Positions 8,053 through 17,118 of a stretch of 64,000 bases of DNA are shown one piece after another. The notes under the pieces were generated by a model. It was not told the origin of the DNA. It was given only the letters and a program-made list of their open reading frames with translations, and searched no databases. Made by a program: the position numbers and the translations under genes. The stretch comes from Bradyrhizobium hipponense (GTDB lineage: Bacteria > Pseudomonadota > Alphaproteobacteria > Rhizobiales > Xanthobacteraceae): assembly GCF_008123965.1 (NCBI RefSeq), contig NZ_VSTH01000099.1, positions 22,497-86,496 on the forward strand, written 5' to 3'. Numbering within the stretch: position 1 is the stretch's first letter; each line of letters opens with the position of its first letter.

Positions 8053-9423
8053 ATGGATTGGATCCCTACAATCTCGGAGCTGAGCGGACCGCGCTACCAG
8101 CGCATCGTCGATGCCATGGAGGCCGATATCGCGGCTGGCCGGCTGGTGCGCGGCCAGCAATTGCCGACGCAGCGCGCGCTGGCAAAAGCGCTCGACGTCG
8201 ACCTGACCACGGTGACGCGCGCGTACACCGAGGCGCGGCGTCGCGGGATCCTGGAGGCCCGGGTCGGGCAGGGTTCGTTCGTGTCGGAGACCAGCGCGCG
8301 CCGCGCGGTCGACGTGCCGCATCCCGTCGCGATCGACCTCTCGATGAACGTGCCGCCGCATCCTCTCGAAGCGCAGCTCGACGAGCGCATCATCGCGGGG
8401 CTCGAGGTCATCCGCGCGCAATCGGGATTGACCGCGCACCTCAACTACCAGCCGCCCGGCGGCAGCGCGCATGAGCGCGAGGTCGCAGCAAGGTGGATGC
8501 GCGCACGCGTTCCGCGTGCGCATGCCGACCGGCTCGTGATCTATCCGGGCGCGCAGACGATCCTGTTCAACCTGCTCGCCTGCCTCGCGCGGCCCGGCGA
8601 CGTCGTGCTGACGGAGGCGCTCACCTTCCCGGGCATCAAGGCGGCCGCGGCGCGGCTCGGCGTCAAGCTCGCCGGGGTCACGATGGATGATGGCGGTATC
8701 CTGCCCGACGCACTGGCAAAGGCTTGCCGCGCGCTTAAGCCAAAAGCCGTCTACCTCATCCCGACGCTGCACAATCCGACCACCGCCACGCTTCTCCCTG
8801 AGCGGCGTAGCGCGATCGCAAAAATCATCCGCGATGCCGGCACCACGCTGATCGAGGACGATGCCTACGGGCTGCTTGATCGCTCGGCGTCGCCGATCGC
8901 CAACCTCATTCCGGAGCGAACGTATCTGGCGACGACGCTGTCAAAATGCATCGCGCCGGCGCTGCGCGTCGCTTATCTTGTGACGCCCGACAGCGGCGCG
9001 CAGCAGGAGCTGCGGAGCCATTTGCAGGCCACCGTGCAGATGCCGGCCCCGCTGATGGTCGCGCTGGTGACGCATTGGCTCGAAAACGGCATCGCCGACC
9101 GCATCATCACCGCCATCCGCAACGAGGCCGTCGGCCGCCAGCAACTCGCGCAGCGCGCGCTGAAGGGCTTTCAGTTCCTGGCCAAGCCGGCCGCGCATCA
9201 TCTGTGGCTGCGGCTGCCCGAAGGTCGCCCCGACGTCGCGGCACATCTGTTGCGCAACGGGCTCGCAGTCGTGGCCGCCGATGCCTTTGCAGTCAATGGG
9301 ACACCGCCGCATGCGGCGCGTGTTTCGCTCGGCGCGGCGCGGAACAGAGCGGAATTGGCGGAGGCGCTACGCATCCTCGTCGGCGCGTTGCACAAGCCCG
9401 CCGACAGCAAGCAGATCGTCTAG
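8053..9423 (+). CDS. MocR-type regulator: GntR winged helix fused to class I aminotransferase fold
   Basis: Residues about 10-80 are a GntR-type winged helix (GQQLPTQRALAKALDVDLTTVTRAYTEARRRG). Residues about 100-450 are a fold-type I PLP aminotransferase domain with YPGAQTILFNLLACL, the LIPTLHNPTTATL stretch, the IEDDAYGLL PLP-binding Asp/Tyr region and a SKCIAPALRVAYL segment carrying the PLP lysine. MocR proteins generally sense PLP or amino compounds. The start at 8053 (MDWIPTISELSGPRYQ) fits family N-termini; an in-frame ATG at 8038 is possible. A TauE/SafE permease gene follows 135 bp downstream and may be a target. Confidence 0.9.
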   Translation: MDWIPTISELSGPRYQRIVDAMEADIAAGRLVRGQQLPTQRALAKALDVDLTTVTRAYTEARRRGILEARVGQGSFVSETSARRAVDVPHPVAIDLSMNVPPHPLEAQLDERIIAGLEVIRAQSGLTAHLNYQPPGGSAHEREVAARWMRARVPRAHADRLVIYPGAQTILFNLLACLARPGDVVLTEALTFPGIKAAAARLGVKLAGVTMDDGGILPDALAKACRALKPKAVYLIPTLHNPTTATLLPERRSAIAKIIRDAGTTLIEDDAYGLLDRSASPIANLIPERTYLATTLSKCIAPALRVAYLVTPDSGAQQELRSHLQATVQMPAPLMVALVTHWLENGIADRIITAIRNEAVGRQQLAQRALKGFQFLAKPAAHHLWLRLPEGRPDVAAHLLRNGLAVVAADAFAVNGTPPHAARVSLGAARNRAELAEALRILVGALHKPADSKQIV

Positions 9424-9558
9424 AGCATGATCCGAACGCCCGCCTCGCGCCATCACGCTTGCGTGCGGCTTTGAGATTGACCGCTCCGGTCGCATCTGTG
9501 CTATGCGCCAAGCGGCGGTCACCGCTTCGGGATCGCTGGAAGCGACAGGAATTCACCC

Positions 9559-10302
9559 GTGGAAGCGTCCAACTATGCGTTGCTGCTGTTCGGCGCGCTG
9601 GCCGGCGGCTTCGTCTCGGGGCTGGCCGGATTCGGCACGGCGCTTATGGCGCTCGGCATCTGGCTCTACGTGCTGCCGCCCTCGCACGCGGTGCCCTTGG
9701 TGCTGATCTGCTCGGTGATCGCGCAGACCTCGACGCTGCCGTCGATGTGGAAGAGCTTTGACCTTTCGCTGGTGTGGCCGTTCCTGATCGGCGGCCTCGC
9801 CGGCGTGCCGCTCGGGATCATGATGGTGGCGTCCGCCGATCCAAAAGTGTTCAAGCTGAGCGTCGGCGTGCTGATCCTGATCTTTTCGACAGCGCTCTAT
9901 CTCAACAAGAAGCCGCTCGCCGTCACGTTCGGCGGCCGGATCGCCGACGGCGCGATCGGCTTTGCCGGCGGCATTCTCGGCGGCCTCGCCGGCCTGTCGG
10001 GGCCGCTGCCGATCCTGTGGGCCAACATCCGCGGCTGGAATAAGCAGGAGCGGCGCGGCATCTTCCAGCTCTTCAATTTCACCGTGCTCGCAACCGCTTT
10101 GGTGTTGCAGACTGCCTCGGGCCTCGTCGCCTTCAAGGTGGTCGGGCTCGCGCTGGTCGCCTTTCCGGGCACGCTGATCGGCGCATGGGCCGGCGCGCGC
10201 GTCTATCACGCGCTGAACGACAAGCATTTTGGCGATGTCGTGCTCGGCCTTCTGTTCGTGTCGGGTCTTACCCTCGTCTGGAACAGCATTGCCGCGCTGT
10301 AG
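9559..10302 (+). CDS. Sulfite exporter TauE/SafE family (TSUP) permease
   Basis: Integral inner-membrane protein of 247 residues with about eight hydrophobic helices. The family signature GGFVSGLAGFGTALMALGIW lies in the first helix and its repeat, GAIGFAGGILGGLAGLSGPLP, begins the second half. TSUP members move sulfite, sulfoacetate, taurine-derived or other small anions; the substrate here is unknown. Transcribed in the same direction as the upstream MocR-type regulator, which may control it. It converges on the MATE gene with a 20-bp gap. Confidence 0.88.
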   Translation: MEASNYALLLFGALAGGFVSGLAGFGTALMALGIWLYVLPPSHAVPLVLICSVIAQTSTLPSMWKSFDLSLVWPFLIGGLAGVPLGIMMVASADPKVFKLSVGVLILIFSTALYLNKKPLAVTFGGRIADGAIGFAGGILGGLAGLSGPLPILWANIRGWNKQERRGIFQLFNFTVLATALVLQTASGLVAFKVVGLALVAFPGTLIGAWAGARVYHALNDKHFGDVVLGLLFVSGLTLVWNSIAAL

Positions 10303-10322
10303 GGGAAAAGCGTGGGGCCTTG

Positions 10323-11729
10323 CTACGCCGGCTCGCGCACCGGTGGCGCAACGGGTTCGGGATCAGACGGCTCCGTAGCCTTCGCCTGTGCTGGCGGCGC
10401 AAGGCGCTTCCTGAACTCCCGCAGCAACAGCCACACGCTCAGGGCGGCCTGCAGCGTCGTGGTCGCAATCGACAAGTACCAGACATGCTCCATCCGGAAG
10501 CCCGGCCACGTGGAGATCCAGACCGACGGCAGAGAATAGGTGAGGACCCGCGTTGCCGAGGTCCACAACACTGGCGTGGTGTTGCCAAGCCCCTGAAACA
10601 TGCTGGAGCAGATGAAGATCAGCCCCTGCGCCACCATGTTGAGCGAGATGATACGCAAAAAAAGCGACGCAACCGCCATCGTTTCCGGATCGTTCGAGAA
10701 CCCGGCAAGCAGCAGACCAGGCGCGAACTGCGCGACGATCAGAAAAGCCATCATCACGGCGGTCGCAATAAGCGACGCCTTGACAAAGGTCTCTCGCACG
10801 CGCGCCCCATTGCCTGCACCGAAATTCTGGCCGGCGATTGGCCCTGCAGCAAGCGCGATGGCGAGCGCCGGCATCTGGATCAAGCCGAGCAGACGCGTGC
10901 CGATGCCAAATCCTGCCTGCGCCGCCGGACCAAAAACGCTCAGCACGTAATAGCCCACGGCCATGATGATGAAGACCATCACGAACTCGCCGCCTGCCGG
11001 CAGCCCGACATTGAGAATTCTCCTCCAATCCCGAAGCTGCGGCCGCCATTGCGCGGGATGAAAGGCGACGTAACGCTCCCGCCTGAGGAAATAGACAAGC
11101 AGCATCAGCACGCCGATGAAGACCGCGATGGAGCTTGCAAGGCCCGCTCCGGCGACACCCAGCGCATGTCCAGTGCCCCAGCCCGTGATCAGCACCGGCG
11201 CGAGCGCGATGTTGATGGCCACGGCAAGGACCTGCACCAGCATACTGGGCCGCACGATGCCGGTGGCACGCAATGCGGACGCCATCACCTGTGTCGCGAA
11301 TTGCAGCGCCAGCGCCGGCATGAACCAGAGCAGATAGGTCGTGCCGGCCTCGATCGTGGCTTCGTCCGCTGCAATCGCGCGCATATAAGGGCGCGAGAGT
11401 GCAAAACCCCCGGCCAATGTCAGCAACCCGAACAGCAGGGACAGGACGACCGCCTGGTTAAACACGAGATTGGCGTCGTCGAGGTCCTTGCGCCCCACGG
11501 CGTGCGCCATCAGCGCCACTGTGCCGACGCCGAGCACCTGCATCAGCGCATTGACGAGAAAGCCCGCATTGCCGGCCGCAGCGACGCCGGCAACTGCGGC
11601 ATCGCCGAGCCCTGCCACGAAGTACAGGTCGACCAGCTGGCAGATCATGATCGTGATCATGCCGACCACGATCGGTGGCGCCATGCTCAGGATGTGGTTC
11701 ACGATGGAGCCGCGTGTCAGGTCCTTCAT
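10323..11729 (-). CDS. MATE family multidrug/cation antiporter
   Basis: Na+- or H+-coupled exporter of 468 residues with twelve predicted membrane helices in two MatE repeats (starting IVNHILSMAPPIVVGMITIMI and, in the second half, LPAGGEFVMVFIIMAVGYYV). The C-terminal tail after about residue 440 is charged and Pro-rich. A Shine-Dalgarno GAGGGGGAATGAG precedes the ATG. It lies 54 bp downstream of the ABC exporter on the same strand, so the two probably form an export operon. Substrate not predictable. Confidence 0.92.
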   Translation of the reverse strand: MKDLTRGSIVNHILSMAPPIVVGMITIMICQLVDLYFVAGLGDAAVAGVAAAGNAGFLVNALMQVLGVGTVALMAHAVGRKDLDDANLVFNQAVVLSLLFGLLTLAGGFALSRPYMRAIAADEATIEAGTTYLLWFMPALALQFATQVMASALRATGIVRPSMLVQVLAVAINIALAPVLITGWGTGHALGVAGAGLASSIAVFIGVLMLLVYFLRRERYVAFHPAQWRPQLRDWRRILNVGLPAGGEFVMVFIIMAVGYYVLSVFGPAAQAGFGIGTRLLGLIQMPALAIALAAGPIAGQNFGAGNGARVRETFVKASLIATAVMMAFLIVAQFAPGLLLAGFSNDPETMAVASLFLRIISLNMVAQGLIFICSSMFQGLGNTTPVLWTSATRVLTYSLPSVWISTWPGFRMEHVWYLSIATTTLQAALSVWLLLREFRKRLAPPAQAKATEPSDPEPVAPPVREPA

Positions 11730-11783
11730 CTCATTCCCCCTCGAGGACGTGACGGCGGGACGATCGTCCCGCTGCCGCGCGCC

Positions 11784-13583
11784 TCATTCCGCTGCTGCGA
11801 CGTGCCCGAGTTCCACCACCTGGCGCTCGAACAGGCCGCGGTAGATGCCCCCTAGCTTGCCCGCGAGCGTGGCATGGGTGCCTTGCTCGACGATCTCGCC
11901 GCGGTCGAACACCAGGATGCGATCGAGGCTGCGCACCGTCGACAACCGGTGCGCGATCACGATCGAGGTGCGGCCCTTCATCAGCCGCTCCATCGCCTGC
12001 TGGATCAGCGCCTCCGATTCCGAATCCAGGCTCGAGGTCGCCTCATCCAGGATCAGCACCGGCGCATCGGCGAGGAAGGCGCGCGCCAGCGCCACGCGCT
12101 GCCGCTCGCCGCCCGACAGTTTTACGCCGCGCTCGCCGACGAGGGTGCCGTAACCCTTCGGCAGGCGCAGGATGAAGTCGTGCGCATTGGCGAGCCGCGC
12201 CGCCTGCTCGATCGCCTCCAGGCTGGCGCCGGGCCGGCCGTACGCGATGTTCTCGGCGAGCGAGCGATGAAACAGGATCGGATCCTGCTGCACGATCGCG
12301 ATCTGGCTGCGCAACGATTGCTGCGTGGCCTTCGCGATGTCCTGCCCGTCGATCAGGATGCGACCGCCCGAGACGTCGTAGAGCCGCTGCACCAGCTTGA
12401 CGAAGGTGGTCTTGCCGGAGCCGGAGCGGCCGACGAGGCCGACCCGTTCGCCGGCGCGGATCGTTACCGACAGGCCGTCGTACAACGGCGCGCGATGGCC
12501 GCCATAGTGGAACGTGACGTCGTCGAACACGATCTCGCCGCCCTCGATCGCGATCGGCTGCGCGTCGGGCGCATCGGCGATCCCGATCGGCTCGTCATGG
12601 ATCGCCACCAGCTCCTCCATGTCGTTGACCGAGCGCTGCAGGTTGTTGATGTGCATGCCGACGTCACGCAGGTAGGCGTGGATGACATAGTAGCTGGTCA
12701 GCACATAGGTGACGTCGCCCGGCGAGGCGTGCCCAAACATCCAAAGCAGCACCGAACCGCCTATCACGGAGGCACGTAAGGCCAGCAGCACCGCGAGCTG
12801 CGCCAGATTGGTGTAATTGTAGCGCAGCCAGGTCCGCCGCACGCGCACGCGCCAGCGGTTGATGACACGGCCAAGCCGTGCATCCTCGCGCGCTTCCGCG
12901 CCGAACGACTTCACCACCGCGTTGCATGTCAGCGCGTCAGCCAGCGTGCCCCCGACCTTGGTGTCCCAGGCGTTGGAAACCCGCGCGGCCGGCGCGATGT
13001 AGCGCGTGGAGAACAGCACCGTCATCGTGACATAGACCAGCGCACCCAGCGCGATCACCGCGCCAAGCGAGGCCCAGTGCACGCCGAGCAGGATCATCGA
13101 CCCGATCAGCACCAGCAGCGAGGGCGCCAGCGCCATCAATATGGTGTCGTTCAACAGGTCGAGCGCCCACATGCCGCGGGTGACCTTGCGCACCGTGGAT
13201 CCGGCGAAGGAATTGGCGTGCCAGTCGGTCGAGAAGCGCTGCACACGCATGAAGGCGCCTTCGGCGACCTCGGACATGATCTTCAGCGTGAACGGCACGA
13301 TGGCCTGGAGGCCGGTCAGCCGCAGCGCCATGGAGGCTGCGCCCAGCGCCACGATTCCGCCCAGCGCCACCAGCGCCGCGTGACGCGCATCCGGATCGAA
13401 CGGGCCGCGCGTCAGCGCGTCGACCAGATGTCCCGAGAACACCGGCATGAACAGATCGGCGATGGTCGCCCCCAACAGGCCGCCGGCCACGATGAACGTG
13501 CGCCCCGGCTGCTTGAGCCAGTGCCGGAATACGAAAGGCAGCACCACGCGTATTGCCGCGGGCTTTTTTGACAGAACGGTCAT
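11784..13583 (-). CDS. ABC exporter, fused transmembrane and ATPase half-transporter
   Basis: Half-size ABC exporter of 599 residues that should work as a homodimer. Residues about 20-320 form the six-helix type I exporter domain. The ATPase domain (about 345-590) shows Walker A GLVGRSGSGKTTFVK, the Q-loop, signature LSGGERQRVALARAF, Walker B VLILDEATSSLDSES and the IAHRLSTV switch His. The ATG at 13583 is preceded by GGGTGAT; an in-frame ATG lies 18 bp upstream. Multidrug or lipid export is typical, but the substrate is unknown. Probably co-transcribed with the MATE gene. Confidence 0.93.
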   Translation of the reverse strand: MTVLSKKPAAIRVVLPFVFRHWLKQPGRTFIVAGGLLGATIADLFMPVFSGHLVDALTRGPFDPDARHAALVALGGIVALGAASMALRLTGLQAIVPFTLKIMSEVAEGAFMRVQRFSTDWHANSFAGSTVRKVTRGMWALDLLNDTILMALAPSLLVLIGSMILLGVHWASLGAVIALGALVYVTMTVLFSTRYIAPAARVSNAWDTKVGGTLADALTCNAVVKSFGAEAREDARLGRVINRWRVRVRRTWLRYNYTNLAQLAVLLALRASVIGGSVLLWMFGHASPGDVTYVLTSYYVIHAYLRDVGMHINNLQRSVNDMEELVAIHDEPIGIADAPDAQPIAIEGGEIVFDDVTFHYGGHRAPLYDGLSVTIRAGERVGLVGRSGSGKTTFVKLVQRLYDVSGGRILIDGQDIAKATQQSLRSQIAIVQQDPILFHRSLAENIAYGRPGASLEAIEQAARLANAHDFILRLPKGYGTLVGERGVKLSGGERQRVALARAFLADAPVLILDEATSSLDSESEALIQQAMERLMKGRTSIVIAHRLSTVRSLDRILVFDRGEIVEQGTHATLAGKLGGIYRGLFERQVVELGHVAAAE

Positions 13584-13735
13584 GGCATCACCCGGCCGCA
13601 TCTCGCGCGGGCCGGCTCCATCAATGGACGCAGGCCGGCCGCGAGGGCCGAGACGGCGTCACTTAAGATTGGCTTTGACTTGGGAAGCGGAGCGATCGGG
13701 GCCTGGCGCCCGATCGAAGCTGGCGGAAATGACCT

Positions 13736-13810
13736 CTAGAAGGCCGAGCACATACCGAGCCAGAACATCATCGAGCGCGGGCGTGCGATCTGCAAATGCG
13801 ACGAAATCAT
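13736..13810 (-). CDS. Possible 24-residue leader ORF upstream of the ABC/MATE operon
   Basis: An ATG at 13808-13810 has a strong Shine-Dalgarno (GGGGAGG, 6 nt away) and lies downstream of a good sigma-70-like promoter on the minus strand. It encodes MISSHLQIARPRSMMFWLGM and four more residues before a TAG. A second frame (13659-13877, GTG start, 72 residues) also spans the region and looks somewhat protein-like. I recognise neither. Either a regulatory leader peptide, a small hypothetical protein or a gene remnant is possible. Confidence 0.3.
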   Translation of the reverse strand: MISSHLQIARPRSMMFWLGMCSAF

Positions 13811-13845
13811 GCAAATCCTCCCCGGTTCGATTCAATGAGGTGCGC

Positions 13846-13874
13846 TTTATAGATGTATCGCTTGCGATTTGCAA
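13846..13874 (-). promoter_or_regulatory. Probable promoter of the ABC-MATE operon
   Basis: On the minus strand, TTGCAA (13874-13869) and TATAAA (13851-13846) are separated by 17 bp. The -35 box lies inside the inverted repeat 13869-13909, so a protein bound to that palindrome could block transcription. A good Shine-Dalgarno lies downstream near 13817-13823. Confidence 0.45.
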
Positions 13875-13909
13875 CACGGCTCGCGCGAGATCAAGCGCGA
13901 GTGTTGCAA
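13869..13909. repeat. Inverted repeat after the MFS gene (terminator hairpin or operator)
   Basis: TTGCAACAC with CTCGCGC on the left pairs with GCGCGAG and TGTTGCAA on the right, around an 8-nt loop and a small bulge. It begins 1-2 bp after the MFS stop codon on the minus strand, so it may terminate the exporter operon although there is no T-run. It also overlaps the -35 box of the next promoter. Confidence 0.5.
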
Positions 13910-13910
13910 T

Positions 13911-15497
13911 TTAGTGCGCATCGCCGCCGGCGCCGAACGGCGAAGCCGGCTTTTTCAGCAGCATGACCGTGAGACTGAGGGCGAGATAGAACAGTGTCAG
14001 CATGAAGAAGGCATCACCAAAGCTCATCACCACGGCCTGGCGGTGTACGATCTGGCTGAGCTGCTTCATCGCCATCAGCGTGGCGTCGCCGAGCCCCTGA
14101 AACTTCTGCATGAACATGTTCAGCGTTTCGGTCGCGGTCGCATTGCCCCAGGTCACGCGCTCCTGGAGACGCGTGATGTGGAGGTCGGTGCGGTCGTTGA
14201 GCACGGTGTTGATTACGGCCAGTCCGACCGCGCCGCCGAGATTGCGCATCAGGTTGAACAGGCCCGAGGCGTTCTTGACCCGGTCCGGCGCCAGCGTGCC
14301 GAGCGCGATGTTGTTGGTCGGCACCATCGCGAACATCATGCCGATGCCGCGCAGGATCTGCGGCATCAAGAGTTCGTAGAAGTCGTAGTCGCGCGTGATC
14401 CATGTCATCTGGTAGGAGCCGATCGCGAACACGACGAGGCCGAACGCGATCATGTAGCGCATGTCGACCTTCGCCATGAGCCGGCCGACCAGCGGCGCAA
14501 CCAGGAACATGGTGATCCCGGAGACGAACATGGTTTCGCCGATCATCAGCGCGCTGTAACCGCGCACTTCGGCGAGATAGCGCGGATAGATGTAGGTCAG
14601 GCCGTAGAGGCCGATGCCGATGCAGAACTGGAGCAGGCAGCCGATCGCGAAATTGCGGTCGGAGAAAGTGCGCAGGTTGACGATCGGCTCGGCCGCCGTG
14701 AAGACGCGCCAGAAGAAGGCGATCGCCGAGATGGCACAGATCCAGGCGCAGATCGCGACCGAAGCATCCTGCATCCATTCATATTGCGGGCCTTCCTCCA
14801 GCACGTATTCCAGCGTGCCGAGGAAACCGGCCATGAAGATCAGGCCCCACCAGTCGAAGCGGTCGAGCAATTCGAAATGCGGCTCGTCGAAATCGACCAG
14901 CGCCAGCACGCCGATGGTGATGCCGATGCCGGGCACGACGTTGATGAAGAACAGCCAGTTCCACGTCATCAGATCGGTGATGTAGCCGCCCACCGTCGGC
15001 CCGATGGTGGGGGCCAATGTCGCGACGAGGCCGATGATGGGACCGACGATGTGGAATTTCGAGCGCGGGAACACGGTATAGGCGGAGGCGAACACCGTGG
15101 GGATCATGCCGGCGCCGAGAAATCCCTGGAGCGCGCGCCACAGGATCATCTCCTCGATCGTGGAGGCAAAGCCGCAGAGCAGGCTCGAAATGGTGAAGCC
15201 GGCCGCCGAGATTGCGAACAGCAACCGCGTGCCGAAAGCGCGCGACAGGAAGCCCGATAGCGGGATCGCGATGACTTCGGCAATCAGATAGGCGGTCTGG
15301 ACCCAGGAGACTTCGCTGGAGCTGGCCGACAGGCCGGCCTGGATTTCGCTCAAGGACGCCGAGACGATCTGGATGTCCAGGATCGACATGAACATCCCGA
15401 ACACCATGACGATGAAGGCGATCAGCCGCTTCGGCGCGATGCGCTCCGAAGCCGGGGCCGCCATCATGGCCGGTGAAGCAGTCGTGGCATCGGCCAT
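13911..15497 (-). CDS. EmrB-like drug exporter, MFS DHA2 family (14 TM)
   Basis: Proton-driven multidrug exporter of about 528 residues. The N-terminal helix reads IVMVFGMFMSILDIQIVSAS, with the motif-D-like LDIQIV. TMS4-5 carry the DHA2 motif C-like GPTVGGYI (AtlAPTIGPTVGGYITDLMTWNWLF). About 14 hydrophobic helices are present. It lies downstream of the HlyD-type adaptor on the same strand, the EmrAB arrangement, so the pair should form a tripartite pump with an outer-membrane channel encoded elsewhere. I use the ATG at 15497; a GTG 15 bp upstream is possible. Confidence 0.93.
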   Translation of the reverse strand: MADATTASPAMMAAPASERIAPKRLIAFIVMVFGMFMSILDIQIVSASLSEIQAGLSASSSEVSWVQTAYLIAEVIAIPLSGFLSRAFGTRLLFAISAAGFTISSLLCGFASTIEEMILWRALQGFLGAGMIPTVFASAYTVFPRSKFHIVGPIIGLVATLAPTIGPTVGGYITDLMTWNWLFFINVVPGIGITIGVLALVDFDEPHFELLDRFDWWGLIFMAGFLGTLEYVLEEGPQYEWMQDASVAICAWICAISAIAFFWRVFTAAEPIVNLRTFSDRNFAIGCLLQFCIGIGLYGLTYIYPRYLAEVRGYSALMIGETMFVSGITMFLVAPLVGRLMAKVDMRYMIAFGLVVFAIGSYQMTWITRDYDFYELLMPQILRGIGMMFAMVPTNNIALGTLAPDRVKNASGLFNLMRNLGGAVGLAVINTVLNDRTDLHITRLQERVTWGNATATETLNMFMQKFQGLGDATLMAMKQLSQIVHRQAVVMSFGDAFFMLTLFYLALSLTVMLLKKPASPFGAGGDAH

Positions 15498-15533
15498 GGC
15501 GTTAGCTCTCACTCAAGCCGCAGGTTCGTCTTA

Positions 15534-15657
15534 CCTCTCCTGCTTGCGGGAGAGGTCGACGCGCTCGAAGAGCGCGGCGGGTGAGGGCTCTATCCTCTCG
15601 GGGTGTCTCCCTAGCGGAGACATCCTCTCCCCTGCCCTCTCCCGCAAGCGGGAGAGG
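15534..15657. repeat. Intergenic repeat, family E (CTCTCCCGCAAGCGGGAGAGG type)
   Basis: Ends read CTCTCCTGCTTGCGGGAGAGG and CTCTCCCGCAAGCGGGAGAG, each a hairpin, and the two also pair with each other. A further pair, TGTCTCC and GGAGACA, lies between. It sits between the EmrA-like and EmrB-like genes of one operon. A related element lies at 23696-23842. Confidence 0.8.
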
Positions 15658-15710
15658 GCGCGCAGCGTCGCTCGGGGCTATGGCGCAGCTGCGCATCATC
15701 GCAGCCAATC

Positions 15711-17018
15711 CTACTGCGGGTGAATCGCGGTGGGATCGTCGAGATCGATCTCGCTGTCGGCGTCGGCCGCGCCCTTGTTGGTGTCGACGGTCGCATAGAC
15801 CGACATGCCGGCGCGGAGCAGGTTCTGCTTGGCGACAGCCTTGGGCACGCGGATGCGGACCGGCACGCGCTGCACGATCTTGGTGAAGTTGCCGGTGGCG
15901 TTGTCCGGCGGCAGCAGCGTGAACACCGAGCCCGCGCCCGCTGCGATGCTGTCGACGACGCCGGCGAATTTGCGCATGCCGTAGGCATCGACCTTGATCG
16001 TCACCGGCTGGCCGGGGCGGATGCGCTTGAGCTGGGTTTCCTTGAAGTTGGCGTCGATATAGACGCTGTCGAGCGGCACGACGTTGCCGAGACGCTGGCC
16101 GACTGCGACGAAGTCGCCGGCGCTGACGAGGCGGTTCGAGAACGTTCCGTCGACCGGCGCGCGTACGGCGGTGAAACTGAGATCACGCTCGGCCTTGGCG
16201 AGGGTGGTCTTGAGCTCGGCGAGCTGCGCCTGCGCTTCGGCCTGCTGCGCCTTGGCGACGTCGACATTGCTGACGGCGACGTCATAGGCGGCCTGCGCGG
16301 CCTTGACCGCCGCGGCGCCCTGGTCACGCCCAGCTTCCGAGGATTCGAATGTGGCACGCGAGGCAAAGCCCTTGCTGTTCAGCGCCTGCTGCCGCTCGTA
16401 ATCAAGATCGGCGCGCTTGAGACCCGCTTCCGCGGAGACCAGCTGCGCCTTGGCTTGCGCGACCTGGCTGTCGAGAGCAGCAACCTGGCGTCCGATGCGA
16501 TCGATCGTGGCCTGCTGGGTCGCGATCCGGGTCGCGGCGGCATCGACCGCGATCTTGTAGTCGCCGTCGTCGATGCGCAGGACGATATCGCCGGCGCGCA
16601 CCAGCGTGTTGTCGCCGGCGAGGATCGAGGAGATGTGACCGGCGACGCGCGCGCCGAGCATGGTGTTGTTGGCGCGAACATAGGCGTCATCGGTGGAGAC
16701 GTAGAAGCGGCCGACCAGCGTGTAGTAGCCGGCATAGCTCGCGGCCGCGAGCGCCAGCATGAGGCCGACGCCCATCAGGACAAATTTGCGTTTACCGGAT
16801 TTGGGCGCGGCCGCAGCGGTTGCATTCGGAGCCGGCTTGTCGGTCACCGGCTTCTCCAGCGCCTCGCTGGTGCGGCGCTTGGTCTCTTCGGTCACATGGG
16901 AGCGCAACTGCCCGGCGATCGCTGCAGATGTCTCGCTCGCAGCTTCAGTGTTCGCGGGGGTCGTCTCTACCGCTTCCTCGCGAAGGACGCGCGCAGCCTG
17001 GTCTCTCGATGCGGCCAT
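15711..17018 (-). CDS. EmrA-like membrane fusion protein (HlyD family)
   Basis: Periplasmic adaptor of 435 residues. A long cytosolic N-terminus (about 75 residues) precedes one membrane anchor (FVLMGVGLMLALAAASYAGYY). The biotinyl-lipoyl-like half motifs (VSTDDAYVRANNTMLGARVAGHISSI and VRAPVDGTFSNRLV) flank an alpha-helical hairpin of about 100 residues rich in Ala and Gln. A beta-barrel domain follows. First gene of an operon with the EmrB-like exporter, and divergent from the TetR gene. Confidence 0.92.
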   Translation of the reverse strand: MAASRDQAARVLREEAVETTPANTEAASETSAAIAGQLRSHVTEETKRRTSEALEKPVTDKPAPNATAAAAPKSGKRKFVLMGVGLMLALAAASYAGYYTLVGRFYVSTDDAYVRANNTMLGARVAGHISSILAGDNTLVRAGDIVLRIDDGDYKIAVDAAATRIATQQATIDRIGRQVAALDSQVAQAKAQLVSAEAGLKRADLDYERQQALNSKGFASRATFESSEAGRDQGAAAVKAAQAAYDVAVSNVDVAKAQQAEAQAQLAELKTTLAKAERDLSFTAVRAPVDGTFSNRLVSAGDFVAVGQRLGNVVPLDSVYIDANFKETQLKRIRPGQPVTIKVDAYGMRKFAGVVDSIAAGAGSVFTLLPPDNATGNFTKIVQRVPVRIRVPKAVAKQNLLRAGMSVYATVDTNKGAADADSEIDLDDPTAIHPQ

Positions 17019-17095
17019 AAAGGCCTCCCCAACAAAAAAGCGCGACCCCGGACGGGCCGTCGTGCGGCCCGATCCTGTCGCCTATCCCAAATACC

Positions 17096-17118
17096 ATTGA
17101 CCGAACGGTTCGGTCAAT
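17096..17118. promoter_or_regulatory. TetR operator palindrome between emrA-like and tetR genes
   Basis: Perfect palindrome with half-sites ATTGACCGAAC and GTTCGGTCAAT around a central G, in the 197-bp divergent region. The core ACCGAACGGTTCGGT form is common for TetR/AcrR regulators. An AT-rich stretch (ATATACATATTC) follows at once, consistent with an overlapping promoter. Likely bound by the adjacent TetR protein to repress both directions. Confidence 0.75.

Noticed and set aside
9424..9558. Possible second copy of the GCATGATCCG palindrome after the MocR-type gene
   Set aside because: Only the left arm (AGCATGATCCG) is present; without the right arm I do not call it a repeat.
10185..11855. 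A 556-codon plus-strand frame across the MATE gene
   Set aside because: Arg/His/Gln-rich with no domain features, and antisense to a perfect MATE transporter.
13869..15260. A 463-codon plus-strand frame across the MFS gene
   Set aside because: Composition (His, Glu, Asp, Arg, Gln) is that of an antisense frame of a membrane-protein gene; no motifs.
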